Assembly (NCBI RefSeq): GCF_030506285.1
Contig: NZ_CP119422.1
Span: 1,736,001-1,800,000, forward strand
Direction of reading: 5' to 3'
Length of the DNA: 64,000 nt
Origin: Catalinimonas niigatensis
Lineage (GTDB): Bacteria; Bacteroidota; Bacteroidia; Cytophagales; Cyclobacteriaceae
Part shown: positions 24,354 through 34,819 of the stretch, piece after piece
Numbering within the stretch: the stretch's first letter is position 1
Layout: each line of letters begins with the position of its first letter
The notes under the pieces: generated by a model
What the model was told of the DNA's origin: nothing
What the model saw: only the letters and a program-made list of their open reading frames with translations
Database searches by the model: none
Made by a program: the position numbers and the translations under genes

Positions 24354-24492
24354 GGATAAACCAGGATCACGCTGATTACTCATGCAAATGGCACATGGTA
24401 TTCATTCCATGTACAGGGTGATCTATGGGTCTTCCAGATTCAAGTGGAAGCTGGGCTGTATGATTATTTAACGCTCAAACCTTCATCTACAC

Positions 24493-26899
24493 ATGACTTA
24501 TTATCATCTGGTATTATTGCTTAGAATCTTAAAAAAACGTTGGGTCCTGGTCTTGTTTACATTTCTCGGTTACGGTGTTGGTTTAGCCGTTTGTCTGATC
24601 ATTGGGCAAAAGATAGCCTATGAATTGAGCTACGACCAGTTCTATCCGAATTATGAGCGTATGTATCGAGTCAGTCTTGATCATTATTCTCCTCATGATA
24701 TGTACCAAAATTCAACGGCAACCTCCTATTTCCCGATAGGACCTGAATTGGTCACACGTTACCCGGAAGTAGAAAACATGCTGCGCATTCTCAATGAGGA
24801 TATGGAAAATACACCCATCAAGTATAAGGATGAGGTATTTTCCGTGCCCAATATATCGGTCATTGATTCCACTTTTTTCAACATTTTCAATCTGGATATG
24901 AAATACGGAAGCGGTGAAAATCCAGAATACAAGGAATATCTTCCTTTCTGAATCGTTAGCCGATAAAGTATTCGGGGCAGAAGATCCTACTGGAAAAACG
25001 ATAGAGATGTTTACTGAATCCTGGAATGTAAAAGGAGTATTTTATGATGTGGGATCAAATGCTCATACGCACTTTCATTTGTTACAGCTTGATCGGGAAC
25101 GACCGTATCAGGAAGCATACTGGGGCGGGTATAGCCATTATACCTATCTACTTCTAAATGATAAGGCAGATGTAGCTGCCCTTGAAGAAAAATTAAAGGA
25201 TTTTAGTACTGAGTTTTCCCCGGTATCAGAAAAATTTTCGGATGCAGCGTATCGCTGGGAAATACAGTTGCAATCCCTGGCCAGTATTCATTTGCATTCC
25301 AGGTTGGAGTTTGAGCATGAACCCAATGGAACAATGCAGGATATCTATATGATAATTGCCATCATCCTGATGCTGATGATCATCTCGGGCTTTAACTATA
25401 CGAATCTTTTGAAGTTGATTCAGGAAGAGCGAATGCAGGAGTTTCACATTAAAAAGGTTTTTGGTGCATCCTCTTTCCAGCTATTCAAACAACATCTGCT
25501 GGAATCACTACTATTCACCTTGATAGCCCTGCTGTTAGCGGGGATACTCATCAGACTTGTAATGAATTTTAGCGGAAGAGACTTCGGTATTGAGTTTTAT
25601 GAGGGGAGAAATTATGCGATTCTGCTAACCATTATGCTCGTCTTTATCATGACCCATGTACTGATTCCTGCATTGTTGATGGTGAACCGTGAGGTCTTGC
25701 CCTTGCAGAAACAGCAACGATCGTCTGAAAATCTTGGGTCCGGAAGGGGTAGATGGCTGGCGGTTCCTCAGTTTGTGATTTCAGTGATCCTTATTGCCTT
25801 GGCCCTCACCGTGTATAAGCAGCTTAAGTTTTTGAATGAAGCAGGTGCAGGATTTAGCAATGAGCATGTGTTGACTTTATCTACCATGCTTCCTACTTCT
25901 TACGCTGAAACTGGACTAGAAAGGTTGAAAAACACATTACAACAGCACGCACAAATTAAAACACTTGCTTTCTCTGAAACGATACCGGGAGAGAAATTTG
26001 AGCGGGATGGTTCTTTTCAGTTGGTTGAACGACCGGATGAAACTGCGGAATTCTGCTACATTCAGCTAGTCTCAACAGCCTATTTTGAAACCTTTCAGAT
26101 TGATCTGTTGGCAGGAAAATCGTTTTCTGAAAATGAATCTAGCGAAGCTCTCGGCGTGCTAATCAATGAATCCTTGGCGGAACGGTTACAGCTTTCTTAT
26201 GAGGAACTGATTGGTAAAGAGGCTTCCATTCCCTTTGAAAATGAATACCGTACTGTGACGATACGGGGGGTGGTAAAAGATTATTTTCACCAATCTTTAA
26301 GAGACAACATAGAACCTTGTGCCTATCTGAATATAAAAGAACTACCCGGAGTGGTCAGTAGTATTTCTGTTAGAACCGATAAGGTGGATGGGGAAGAACT
26401 AAAACGGATCGCAGGCCTAATACAAGATACCTATGCAAATTTTTTTCCTGCGGATTTAGCGACGCTGGCTTACGCAAAAGATCACTATGACTCACAGTTT
26501 AAAAAAGATTACCAATTCTCAAACATCATCAATGCGATCACACTCATTTCTATTTTTATGACCGTACTAGGCTTTGTAGGGTTAGCATCTGCCTATGCAA
26601 GATCCAAAACGAGGGAGGTAGCCATCCGGAAAGTGTACGGAGCAAATCTGTCTGATGTATTTTCACTTTTTGGGAGTCCTTATTTGAAATTGATGGGAAT
26701 CACTTTGTTGATTGCCTTCCCCTTAAGCTTCTATTTCGTAACGCTTTGGCTTGAATATTTCGTTATAAAAATTGATTTAGGAGTCTGGTTTGCTTTTTGG
26801 CCCATCCTTATTATCAGTGCGATATCTCTCCTGTCCTTTGGCTATTACGTAACCAAGGTGGTAGTTCAAGACCCTGTAAAGATTTTAAAGGAACATTGA
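24493..26899 (+). pseudogene. FtsX/MacB-type ABC transporter permease, frameshifted
   Basis: Two overlapping frames together make one permease of about 800 residues, the usual length. Frame one (24493-24951) gives the first helix and the start of the periplasmic MacB domain (YELSYDQFYPNYERMYRVSL) and stops just after NPEYKEYLPF. Frame two resumes with FLSESLADKVFGAEDPTGK and runs to 26899 with the remaining helices and second FtsX domain (SKTREVAIRKVYGA). The shift is equivalent to one extra base between about 24925 and 24948. It could be a true mutation, a sequencing error or, less likely, programmed. No ATPase gene is adjacent. Two small hairpins (24393-24412, 24431-24450) lie upstream. Confidence 0.85.
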
Positions 26900-26992
26900 A
26901 GCATTGTCTCCATGAAGGAAAACGAAATTAGAGAAGCTGAATAAGAGCAATACCTATAGATACAAGTTCCATAGGATTACTTTAAAGATAAA

Positions 26993-27025
26993 CGTCTGGC
27001 TAGGCCTGCGGAGCTTAGCCAGACG
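26993..27025. terminator. Hairpin between the convergent permease and efflux genes
   Basis: Ten-base perfect stem CGTCTGGCTA (26993-27002) with TAGCCAGACG (27016-27025). It lies 17 bases past the acrB stop on the minus strand. T runs are weak on both sides, so termination is plausible but may be partial. Confidence 0.55.
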
Positions 27026-27042
27026 CTTGTTGATAGAATAGA

Positions 27043-30000
27043 CTATCTGCTATCGCCCGTATGATCAGTATCCGGATCATGGGTACTACGATTAGCTTGT
27101 AAAGCCTGCAGGTTTTTCTTTCCATACGCCAATCTGGTGATGACCACATATAAAACGGGTACGGCAAAAATCGCCAGGAAAGTGGCGGCTAGCATCCCTC
27201 CAATTACCGTCCAGCCAATGGTCTGACGGGCTACCGCACCGGCACCACTGGCCAGTACCAGGGGTACAACCCCCAGGATAAACGCCATAGACGTCATGAT
27301 GATGGGACGCAATCGCAGCTTTACGGCTTCAATGGTTGCTTCAATCAGTTCCATGCCGCTATCTACCCGTTCTTTGGCAAACTCCACGATCAGAATGGCA
27401 TTTTTAGCGGCCAAACCAATCAGCGTAATCATACCAATCTGGGCATAAACGTTGTTGTCCAGTTTGGGTAAAAAAGTGAGTGCCAGAATCGCACCGAACA
27501 GTCCCAGAGGAATGGCAAAGAGGATGGAAAAAGGTACCGACCAGCTTTCGTACAGGGCAGCTAAAAGTAGCAGAACCAATACGATGGACAACCCAAAGAT
27601 GATGATGGTACTATCCCCGGCTTTACGCTCTTCCCGGCTTAACCCTGAAAAATCGTAACCGTAACCGGCAGGTAACACTTCTGCAGCCACTTCTTCCAGG
27701 GCTTCCAGCGCCTGTCCGCTACTGTAACCAGGAGCAGCGCTACCGTTGATTTCAGTAGAGCGGAACAAGTTGTAGTGGTTAATTACCGGCGCATTTTCAA
27801 CGATGTTGTAATTGACCAGGGCACTCAGCGGAACAGCGCTCCCCTGCTGATTCATTACATAAAACTGTTCCAGATCCTTGATGTCATTTCTGTAAGAAGT
27901 ATCTGCCTGGGCCACCACTCTGAAGTTACGTCCATAGCGGGTAAAGTCGTTGATGTACTGGCTACCCATATACGAGGACATGGTATTGAAAACACTGCCC
28001 AGTCCCACCCCTAGCCTCTTCGCCTTTTCACGATCAACTTCTACATGGTAACCAGGCGTTTGCGCGGTAAAGAAGCTATAGGCCATCGCAATCTCCGGCC
28101 GCTGATTGGCAGCCGCTAAAAACCTGCCCATTACCTGCTCAAAATCTTTGATGTCTCCGCCCTGTCTTTGTTCCAGGATAAAGCTAAAACCACCTGACTG
28201 TCCCAGTCCGGGAATCGCAGGAGGAGATACTACCACGATATTGGCGGCTTCAATGCTGGCAAACTTTTGATTTAGGCTTGCCATGACACCCTGCAACTGA
28301 TCTTCAGGATCTGTTCTTTCATCCCAGGGCTTCATCTGCGTAAAGAAAGTAGCACTGTTGGGTTTGAAAGAGAAATTGATTCCGTTTAATCCACCGATGG
28401 CATTGTAGTGGGAGATGGCAGGAGTTTCATCTATAATTTCAGCTACTTCTTCCATCACTTCGTTGGTTCGGGAGGATGAGGAACCTTCTGGTAATTCAAG
28501 CGAGATGAAAACCCTTCCTTCGTCTTCGGTAGGAATAAAGCCGGTAGGCTTGGTACTGAAGAGGCCAAATGTACCTACATATACACAAAGCAGTAAGATC
28601 AGTACCAATGGGCTGGCTTTGATGCTTTTGCGCACTCCTGATGAATAATTCTCCGTGGTTTTGTTGAACCAGCGGTTGAATTTGTAGAAAAACTTATTCA
28701 GCCCTTTAGCTTCTTTGTTCAGTTTAGAAGGCCTAAGCATCAGCGAGCAAAGTGCAGGAGTAAGGGTAAGCGCCACAAAAGCAGAGATCAAAACCGAAAT
28801 GGCAATAGTGATGGCAAACTGCTGATACAGTCGTCCTACTATTCCTGGTATAAAACCTACCGGAATAAATACCGCCGCCAAAATCAAAGCAATGGCAATA
28901 ACCGGAGCGGTAATCTCTTTCATTGCTTTGCGGGTAGCCTCCATGGGAGAGAGCTTTTCGTGGTCAATGTTGTGCTGCACGGCTTCCACTACTACAATAG
29001 CATCATCCACCACAATACCGATGGCCAGTACAAAGCCAAACAGGGTCAGCGTATTGATGGTAAATTCCAGCGGGATAAAGAAGATGAAGGTACCGATGAT
29101 GGATACCGGAATCGCCAGAATGGGAATCAGCGTAGCACGCCAACTCTGTAGGAACAGGAATACCACCAGAATCACCAGAACCAAAGCTTCTATCAGGGTT
29201 TGCACCACCTCAGCAATGGAGGTTTCTACTACCGTAGCCGTTTCCATAGACACTACTGACTGTACATCGGCAGGATAACTGGCTTCCAGTTCATCCAGGG
29301 CGGCATACACACCTTCAGCAGTCTCCAGCGCATTACTGCCCGGAGCCTGATATACCAGAAGAAGTGAAGCCGGATTACCATCCACAATGGTGGTCCTGCC
29401 ATAGTCAAAACGTCCGAAGTCAATCCTCGCTACATCTTTCAGGTACACAATAGAACCATCGGCCGGATTGGTACGGATAACAATATTCTCAAATTCTTCC
29501 TGGGTAGACAAGCGCCCATTGACCGTGATCGGATATTCAAAAGACTGAGAATCAAATTGAGGCATGGCACCCACGGTACCGGCAGCTACCTGTACATTTT
29601 GTTCCTGTATGGCAGCATTGACTTCATTGGCACCGATATTATACTGAGCAAGCTTGTCAGGTTTGAGCCACAGACGCATACTAAAATCTTGTCCGATGGC
29701 AGTAATATCACCCACACCGGGTACACGCAATAGGGCATCCCTGATAAAGATGTTGGTATAGTTATCCAGAAATTTGATGTCGTGCGTACCTTCAGGCGAG
29801 TATATCCCCACAATCATCATGATACTGGGGTTTCTCTTCCTGACCGTCAAACCTAGCCTTCTGACGGCTTCCGGCAGGCGGGGCTCAGCAATGCCTACCC
29901 GGTTTTGTACGTCCATGGTGGCAATATCCACGTCGGTACCCACCTCAAAAGTGACGTTCATCTGCATCTGGCCGGTACTGGTGTTAGTAGAACTCATGTA

Positions 30001-30231
30001 GGCCATACCAGGTGTACCGTTGATCTGCGTTTCTACCGGCGTAGCCACCGTTTGTTCCACCGTTTGGGCATCGGCACCGGTATAGTTGGCAGAGACTGAA
30101 ACCACCGGAGGCGTAATATCCGGATATTGAGTAACGGCAAGGTTCAGCATAGCTATTAAACCTACCAGTACGATGACAATAGAAATAACCATGGAGGTCA
30201 CGGGCCTCCGTATAAATACATCTGAAATCAT
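27043..30231 (-). CDS. RND efflux pump inner-membrane transporter, AcrB/HAE1 type
   Basis: A proton-driven drug or hydrophobe exporter; 1062 residues, full length. Twelve membrane helices in two halves with two large periplasmic loops. The start ISDVFIRRPVTSMVISIV is typical. The proton-relay aspartates are in GIVVDDAIVVVEAVQHN of helix 4, and the end has GVVPLVLASGAGAVARQTIGW. A hydrophilic tail of about 25 residues closes the protein. It is last of the operon tetR-tolC-acrA-acrB, 21 bases after the adaptor gene. Confidence 0.95.
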   Translation of the reverse strand: MISDVFIRRPVTSMVISIVIVLVGLIAMLNLAVTQYPDITPPVVSVSANYTGADAQTVEQTVATPVETQINGTPGMAYMSSTNTSTGQMQMNVTFEVGTDVDIATMDVQNRVGIAEPRLPEAVRRLGLTVRKRNPSIMMIVGIYSPEGTHDIKFLDNYTNIFIRDALLRVPGVGDITAIGQDFSMRLWLKPDKLAQYNIGANEVNAAIQEQNVQVAAGTVGAMPQFDSQSFEYPITVNGRLSTQEEFENIVIRTNPADGSIVYLKDVARIDFGRFDYGRTTIVDGNPASLLLVYQAPGSNALETAEGVYAALDELEASYPADVQSVVSMETATVVETSIAEVVQTLIEALVLVILVVFLFLQSWRATLIPILAIPVSIIGTFIFFIPLEFTINTLTLFGFVLAIGIVVDDAIVVVEAVQHNIDHEKLSPMEATRKAMKEITAPVIAIALILAAVFIPVGFIPGIVGRLYQQFAITIAISVLISAFVALTLTPALCSLMLRPSKLNKEAKGLNKFFYKFNRWFNKTTENYSSGVRKSIKASPLVLILLLCVYVGTFGLFSTKPTGFIPTEDEGRVFISLELPEGSSSSRTNEVMEEVAEIIDETPAISHYNAIGGLNGINFSFKPNSATFFTQMKPWDERTDPEDQLQGVMASLNQKFASIEAANIVVVSPPAIPGLGQSGGFSFILEQRQGGDIKDFEQVMGRFLAAANQRPEIAMAYSFFTAQTPGYHVEVDREKAKRLGVGLGSVFNTMSSYMGSQYINDFTRYGRNFRVVAQADTSYRNDIKDLEQFYVMNQQGSAVPLSALVNYNIVENAPVINHYNLFRSTEINGSAAPGYSSGQALEALEEVAAEVLPAGYGYDFSGLSREERKAGDSTIIIFGLSIVLVLLLLAALYESWSVPFSILFAIPLGLFGAILALTFLPKLDNNVYAQIGMITLIGLAAKNAILIVEFAKERVDSGMELIEATIEAVKLRLRPIIMTSMAFILGVVPLVLASGAGAVARQTIGWTVIGGMLAATFLAIFAVPVLYVVITRLAYGKKNLQALQANRSTHDPDTDHTGDSR

Positions 30232-30252
30232 AATGTCTTGATCAATAATAGT

Positions 30253-31404
30253 TTATTTGCTGGCTGCTGCTGAGGATGGGGCAGACTGTGCTGCATTGCC
30301 TAACTGAATTTTTGCTCCCTGGCGCAGACGCTGGATACCTTCTACCACAATATTATCACCGGCTGAAAGCCCTTCCCTCACCACTACGGTACTGCCTATC
30401 CTTGTGCCCAGTTGGAGATTTTGCTGGCGTACGGAATCGCTTTCAATCACCCATACATAAGTTTCTCCCATCTGTTCAGTTACCGATTTGTAGGGGATTA
30501 CCAGTTGTTCTCCAATATCCTGATTCAGCACATTGACAGTGACAGTCATACCGGCGATCAGGAGGCGATCGGGATTGGGAAAGCTCAGCCGTACTGTGAT
30601 GGTACCCGTTTGGCGATTTACGGCTCTGTCAATGGTGCTCAGAATTCCCGGATAGGAGTAAGTTGTTCCATCTCCTAAACCGATAGTAAAAAGTGAGTCT
30701 GGCTGTTTTTCTTTTTGACTCATCAATCGGGTAAAACGGGGAATTTCCTGTTCGTTCACTACAAAATCCACAGCAATAGGGTCATCCGAAGAGATGGTAT
30801 TGAGCAGAGGTTGTCCGGCAGAAACCTGAGCTCCTACTCTTACCTGTGAAATTCCTACTGTGCCGGTAAAAGGCGCATTGATGACTGAATAACCCAAATC
30901 AGTAGAGGCACTCTCTAACTGAGCTTCTGCGGAAGCTAATTGTGATTGTGCAGTTTCCATATCGGTACGGGCATAATCTACACGCTGGCTGGCAATGGCA
31001 TCCTGCTCTTCCAGTCTCTCGTAGCGTTCCAGGTCTTTGCGTACCTTCTCCACATTGGCTTTCACGCTTTCCAGGTTAGCCTTGGCCTGCTGATAGGCTG
31101 CCTGGTATTTCCTTCTGTCCATTTCGTAGAGTTTCTGTCCCTGGGTCACTTTTTGTCCGTCTTCCACATAAATCTGGGTGATATATCCCGCCACCTGAGG
31201 ACGAAGCTCAACTTCCTTCAAAGGAACAACAGTACCAGGATAGGTGTCAATGCCAGTCACTTCTTCGGAAGTAACTTCATAAGCATTTACAGTAACTGCA
31301 TTGTTTCTTTGCTGCTGTTGCTGTTGGGCTCCGTTTGAATCCCCGCAAGAAGTTAGAATGAGTGGTGAGGATATGGCTGCGAACAACCATACTATTTTTT
31401 TCAT
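30253..31404 (-). CDS. RND efflux periplasmic adaptor, AcrA type lipoprotein
   Basis: Links the AcrB-type pump to the TolC-type channel. About 383 residues. The lipobox LILTSC gives a lipid-anchored Cys near residue 21, followed by a Gln-rich linker (QQQQQQ). Lipoyl-like and helical hairpin segments follow (VELRPQVAGYITQIYVEDGQ, then coiled coil at about 95-155), then beta-barrel domains ending in IVVEGIQRLRQGAKIQ. The frame opens four codons upstream; the second Met (31404) is preferred because it begins the lipoprotein signal MKKIVWLFA. Confidence 0.93.
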   Translation of the reverse strand: MKKIVWLFAAISSPLILTSCGDSNGAQQQQQQRNNAVTVNAYEVTSEEVTGIDTYPGTVVPLKEVELRPQVAGYITQIYVEDGQKVTQGQKLYEMDRRKYQAAYQQAKANLESVKANVEKVRKDLERYERLEEQDAIASQRVDYARTDMETAQSQLASAEAQLESASTDLGYSVINAPFTGTVGISQVRVGAQVSAGQPLLNTISSDDPIAVDFVVNEQEIPRFTRLMSQKEKQPDSLFTIGLGDGTTYSYPGILSTIDRAVNRQTGTITVRLSFPNPDRLLIAGMTVTVNVLNQDIGEQLVIPYKSVTEQMGETYVWVIESDSVRQQNLQLGTRIGSTVVVREGLSAGDNIVVEGIQRLRQGAKIQLGNAAQSAPSSAAASK

Positions 31405-31425
31405 GAGAATGTACATTGCTATTGA

Positions 31426-32754
31426 TTAATTGAAGTCTATGTTTCCTAAAGCTTTTTGATAGTCCAGTTTGCTGGCCAGTGCATTGTAAAGCGCATTATA
31501 ATAATTGATCTGCGCTGTTCTGAGATCGGTCTCCGCAACAATCAGATCCAGATAAGCCCTGATACCTTCATCATACTGCAGTTTGATGATGTCGTATACC
31601 TCTTCGGCTACTTCTACATTTTCCTGAAGTGTAAGCCATTCATTGTAATCACTTTTATAGTTAGCCAATGCTCTTTCATATTCTGTATTAATCATCCTTC
31701 TGGCATCGGCCATGCCTATGTCCTGTCGCTCTTCCTGCAATTGTGCAATTTGTAGATTCTGAATCCTCCTTGTTCCCTGAAAGATGGGCAGATTTACCTG
31801 TAAGCCAGCTGCAGAAGTAGGATAAGCGGTGTCGTAAAGCTCCGCCATCTCATCATTCAAATAGATCCAATTGTAATTGGCAAAGGCAGAAACTGTGGGC
31901 AAAAAATCCCATTGATAATAGCTGGTATTGAGCTGTAGCAACTTGGACTGCGTTTGTAACTGTTGGTATTCAATACGGTTGGTGTAGACAAGCTCTTGGG
32001 TGGTGTCCATCTGTATATCCTGTTCCATCAGACCATACTCGTACACCAGATCAATATGTTTATCTACCGGATACCCCATCAATTCTTTGAGGGCCGCATG
32101 TTTGGCAGTAAGTGATTCCTGCGTTCTTTTCCTGTCGCTACGGGTATTAGCCAGAGTAATGCTAGCCCTTTGATAGTCAGTTTTGTCTACCAAACCACTC
32201 TGGTACTGGCTCCGTGCATCTTTGTATTGTTTCTCCTGCCGTACGATATTTTCCTCCAGTATGCTAAGCTGCTCCTGGGTAAGCAGAATATCATAAAAGG
32301 CTTTGCTCACATTCACGACGGTATTTATTTTACTTTCTTCCGTATTCTGATCCAGCTGGTTTCGGGTAAAACGGGCAGCTTTAGAAGCCAGCAGCACATC
32401 CCTGCTGTAGATAACCTGATCTGCCTGCAACAGAATGTTAGAGTTATTCTTCCTGCCCAGCGTAATCAGCTGATCACCGAAAGCCGCGGTCTGTAGCTTA
32501 AAATTATGCGAGGCATTGTACTGGGCAGAAATCTGAGGCAGCCAGGCAGAAAGGTTAGCCCTGATTTCCCTTTCTCCAATTGCTTCGTCAATCTGTGCCT
32601 GCTGTACTTCCGGTTTATTTTCCAAAGCATAGGAAAGACATTGCTCCAGGGTAAATTCTCCGGATGTAGTGTCTGCAATGGCTTGTGCCCTCATAAGATT
32701 GGAACACGATAAAAAAAATACGAATAGTGGTACTACTCTGGTCAAGCGTTTCAT
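31426..32754 (-). CDS. TolC-family outer-membrane efflux channel
   Basis: About 442 residues with a signal peptide ending near NLMRAQA. Two OEP repeats of long helices are visible (LEQCLSYALENKPEVQQAQID; TAQINYYNALYNALASKLDYQKALG). Together with the adaptor and pump genes downstream it completes a tripartite exporter. The annotated start is the second Met (32754); three codons further upstream there is another ATG. It follows the TetR-type gene by about 70 bases, so a separate or shared promoter is possible. Confidence 0.92.
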   Translation of the reverse strand: MKRLTRVVPLFVFFLSCSNLMRAQAIADTTSGEFTLEQCLSYALENKPEVQQAQIDEAIGEREIRANLSAWLPQISAQYNASHNFKLQTAAFGDQLITLGRKNNSNILLQADQVIYSRDVLLASKAARFTRNQLDQNTEESKINTVVNVSKAFYDILLTQEQLSILEENIVRQEKQYKDARSQYQSGLVDKTDYQRASITLANTRSDRKRTQESLTAKHAALKELMGYPVDKHIDLVYEYGLMEQDIQMDTTQELVYTNRIEYQQLQTQSKLLQLNTSYYQWDFLPTVSAFANYNWIYLNDEMAELYDTAYPTSAAGLQVNLPIFQGTRRIQNLQIAQLQEERQDIGMADARRMINTEYERALANYKSDYNEWLTLQENVEVAEEVYDIIKLQYDEGIRAYLDLIVAETDLRTAQINYYNALYNALASKLDYQKALGNIDFN

Positions 32755-32823
32755 GAAAAACATAGATTGAAATGACTGTAATAATCTTGAGATACGACAG
32801 TTAATTTTCCTGCCCTAGATCCA

Positions 32824-33390
32824 TTAAATTCGTTGAATTACCATTCCATCCCAGATGATCTGAGCTACTTGCTGCTGCTCAGTTTCTGCAAATGGAATTT
32901 TTTTGAATTGGTGTATTTTGGCTGCTGTAATCACACTACTGTGCGCTAAAACGCCCAGTATCTCAGGGTTTACGGAACGCAGGTGTCCCTGGTTGATCCC
33001 CTTAGCAAAAAAATCTGAAATTAATTCAAATAAGCGGTCATGGCTTTTATTGTAATAAGGTGAATTGACAAACTGCTCAAAAAACTTGTAGGAATGAGGC
33101 TCTTCTACATAAAAGCGGAACAGATTATTCCATAAAGCAAAGAAGCGTTCTTCATAAGGCTTGTTTTCATCATCTCCTTCCCGGAGAATACTGATCATCT
33201 TTCCCCGGGTATAGGTAAAAAGTTCGCAGATCAGTTGATCCTTACTCTCAAAATAATGGTAGATTGTACCGGCTGCCACTCCGGCATTTTTGGCTACCGA
33301 ACTCATAGGACAGCCATGAAATCCATGCTGTTTGATCAGATCCAGTGTGCTGTCAAAAATGGCTTGCTTCTTTTCTGATATGTCTTCCAT
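32824..33390 (-). CDS. TetR/AcrR-family repressor of the efflux operon
   Basis: A 188-residue regulator. The N-terminal helix-turn-helix is clear (IFDSTLDLIKQHGFHG, MSSVAKNAGVAAGTIYHYFESKDQL), and the variable C-terminal ligand domain follows. It is encoded first in the same direction as tolC-acrA-acrB, so it probably represses them and itself. A palindromic site lies just before its start codon. The inducer is unknown. Confidence 0.92.
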   Translation of the reverse strand: MEDISEKKQAIFDSTLDLIKQHGFHGCPMSSVAKNAGVAAGTIYHYFESKDQLICELFTYTRGKMISILREGDDENKPYEERFFALWNNLFRFYVEEPHSYKFFEQFVNSPYYNKSHDRLFELISDFFAKGINQGHLRSVNPEILGVLAHSSVITAAKIHQFKKIPFAETEQQQVAQIIWDGMVIQRI

Positions 33391-33406
33391 AAAAAAATTT
33401 ACCCAA

Positions 33407-33422
33407 CCGAACGTTCATTCGG
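33407..33422 (-). promoter_or_regulatory. Candidate TetR-type operator
   Basis: CCGAA-CGTTCA-TTCGG is a 5+6+5 dyad with an inner perfect GAACGTTC palindrome (33409-33416). It lies 17 bases before the TetR-type start codon and is a typical size and place for autoregulation. Confidence 0.55.
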
Positions 33423-33560
33423 GTACAATATTAAGGAGGTTGAACCTCTCATCCTAGGGAAGAAGATAATTTAAAAGGGACAATAGATATAATCAGGGTT
33501 TTTAAGGACAGATCAGACAGAGAAGTAGACCAGTGAATGCTTTGTGGCGATTGAAAAGAG

Positions 33561-33772
33561 TTAAAATAACGTGAGTTCGGAAAGAAAATTATCCTAAAAA
33601 AACTGTCTCACGTCACCGGGCGGCTCTGAGCCATTTTTAAGGATGTGCGGTAGAAAAATGACGTGTGAGTCTCCCTTCGAGGAGATTCCTATGGCTTCCA
33701 ACACGCAAATCTTGCCAGAAGCCTCTGAATGACGATTTTCTTATAGATTTCATACCGAACTCAACTTAAAAT
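33561..33772. mobile_element. MITE-like element of 198 bp with 7-bp target duplication
   Basis: TGAGTTCGG at 33572-33580 and its reverse complement CCGAACTCA at 33755-33763 form inverted ends. Just outside, TTAAAAT occurs at 33561-33567 and again at 33766-33772 as a direct repeat, as expected for a target-site duplication around 33568-33765. No open frame inside. An inner hairpin TCTCC-CTTC-GAGGAGA is visible near 33678-33692. The rest of the 33391-33804 gap holds the TetR operator and nothing else recognised. Confidence 0.55.
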
Positions 33773-33804
33773 GTCTTTTTAGTTTGTTACACTGGCCTTA
33801 CAAT

Positions 33805-34818
33805 TTATTCTTCACTTAGCGCCAGGATTTGCTTATCCACTACAGGCCAGCCTTCTTTGTCCCACCCCATCTCTACTATTTTCAACTTGGGTTTTCCATC
33901 ATCGTGGGAGTCGTAGGCATGAAAAACTAGGTAATCTTTTCCATCAAAGGTGTAGGCGCTGTTATGACCTACCCCGGCCCACCTTTCATTCCCTTCAATG
34001 ACCAGCGAACCTCCACCTTCATCCATCGCTTTTCCTTCCTTGTCCAGGTAAGGTCCCGTTACCTTATCGGAACGCCCTACTACTACCTTGTAGGTGCTAT
34101 TCTCTCCACGGCAGCAATAGTCCCAGGAGACAAATAGGTAGTAAATGGAGTCTTTTTTGAAGATGAAAGGCGCCTCAATGGCGGCATCACCGGCTTTTGC
34201 ATCGGGAGTGAAGGGCGTACGCTCACGTTTGGCGATGGTATACCATTCCTGCGGTTCTGCCAGCGCGGTGCGTTTGGGAATGAGTTTTACCAACTTCATG
34301 CCTTCCCAGAAGGAGCCAAAAGTCATCCAGGGATAGCCCTGCGCATCGGTGATAATGTTAGGGTCGATGGCATTCCAGAGGTCACGCCCGGGTACGGATT
34401 GTACAATCATCCCCTGATCTTCCCATTGGTAGTTGGGATCATCAGGATCAAGGGTTGTGTTGGTGACCAGCCCGATAGCCGAGGTGTTTTTGCCAAAAGA
34501 AGATACGGAATAATAGAGATAATACTTGCCATCGTAGAAACTAATGTCCGGCGCCCAGAAGTGACCTCTGAAGTCTGAGACTGCCTCTTGTGTCCATTCG
34601 GGCGGGCTATCAAATACCGGTTTTTCTTCTTTCCAGGATTGCATATCGGTGGAAGAAAAAACGGAAATTCCTCTGCCGGTACAGAAAAGATAGTAGGTAT
34701 CTCCCTGCCTGATCATCACCGGGTCATGTACCCGTATATCAGTCTGTTGGGCATAGAGGTTGGGTAGGATAAAAAATATTAAGATAGTGCTTACCGAAAG
34801 TTGAAAACTTGCTTTCAT
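33805..34818 (-). CDS. GH43 endo-arabinanase, secreted
   Basis: A 337-residue exported glycoside hydrolase; the signal peptide ends near NLYAQQ. The five-bladed propeller shows the three GH43 acids in context: DIRVHDPVMIR (base), NAIDPNIITD (modulator) and AAIEAPFIFKK (acid). WDYCCRGENSTYKVVVGRS and GPYLDKEGKAMDEGGG are characteristic of arabinan endo-1,5-alpha-L-arabinosidases. It would cut the arabinan backbone outside the cell or in the periplasm. It is the last gene of the arabinan locus, one base after the other GH43 gene, so translation is coupled. Confidence 0.9.
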   Translation of the reverse strand: MKASFQLSVSTILIFFILPNLYAQQTDIRVHDPVMIRQGDTYYLFCTGRGISVFSSTDMQSWKEEKPVFDSPPEWTQEAVSDFRGHFWAPDISFYDGKYYLYYSVSSFGKNTSAIGLVTNTTLDPDDPNYQWEDQGMIVQSVPGRDLWNAIDPNIITDAQGYPWMTFGSFWEGMKLVKLIPKRTALAEPQEWYTIAKRERTPFTPDAKAGDAAIEAPFIFKKDSIYYLFVSWDYCCRGENSTYKVVVGRSDKVTGPYLDKEGKAMDEGGGSLVIEGNERWAGVGHNSAYTFDGKDYLVFHAYDSHDDGKPKLKIVEMGWDKEGWPVVDKQILALSEE

Positions 34819-34819
34819 G

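Noticed and set aside
24914-24960. Programmed frameshift in the permease
   Set aside because: No slippery heptamer, strong downstream structure or internal Shine-Dalgarno sequence is apparent; mutation or sequence error is simpler.
27237-30099. Long open frames on the plus strand across acrB
   Set aside because: They are reading shadows of the minus-strand transporter, with no start signals and no family resemblance.
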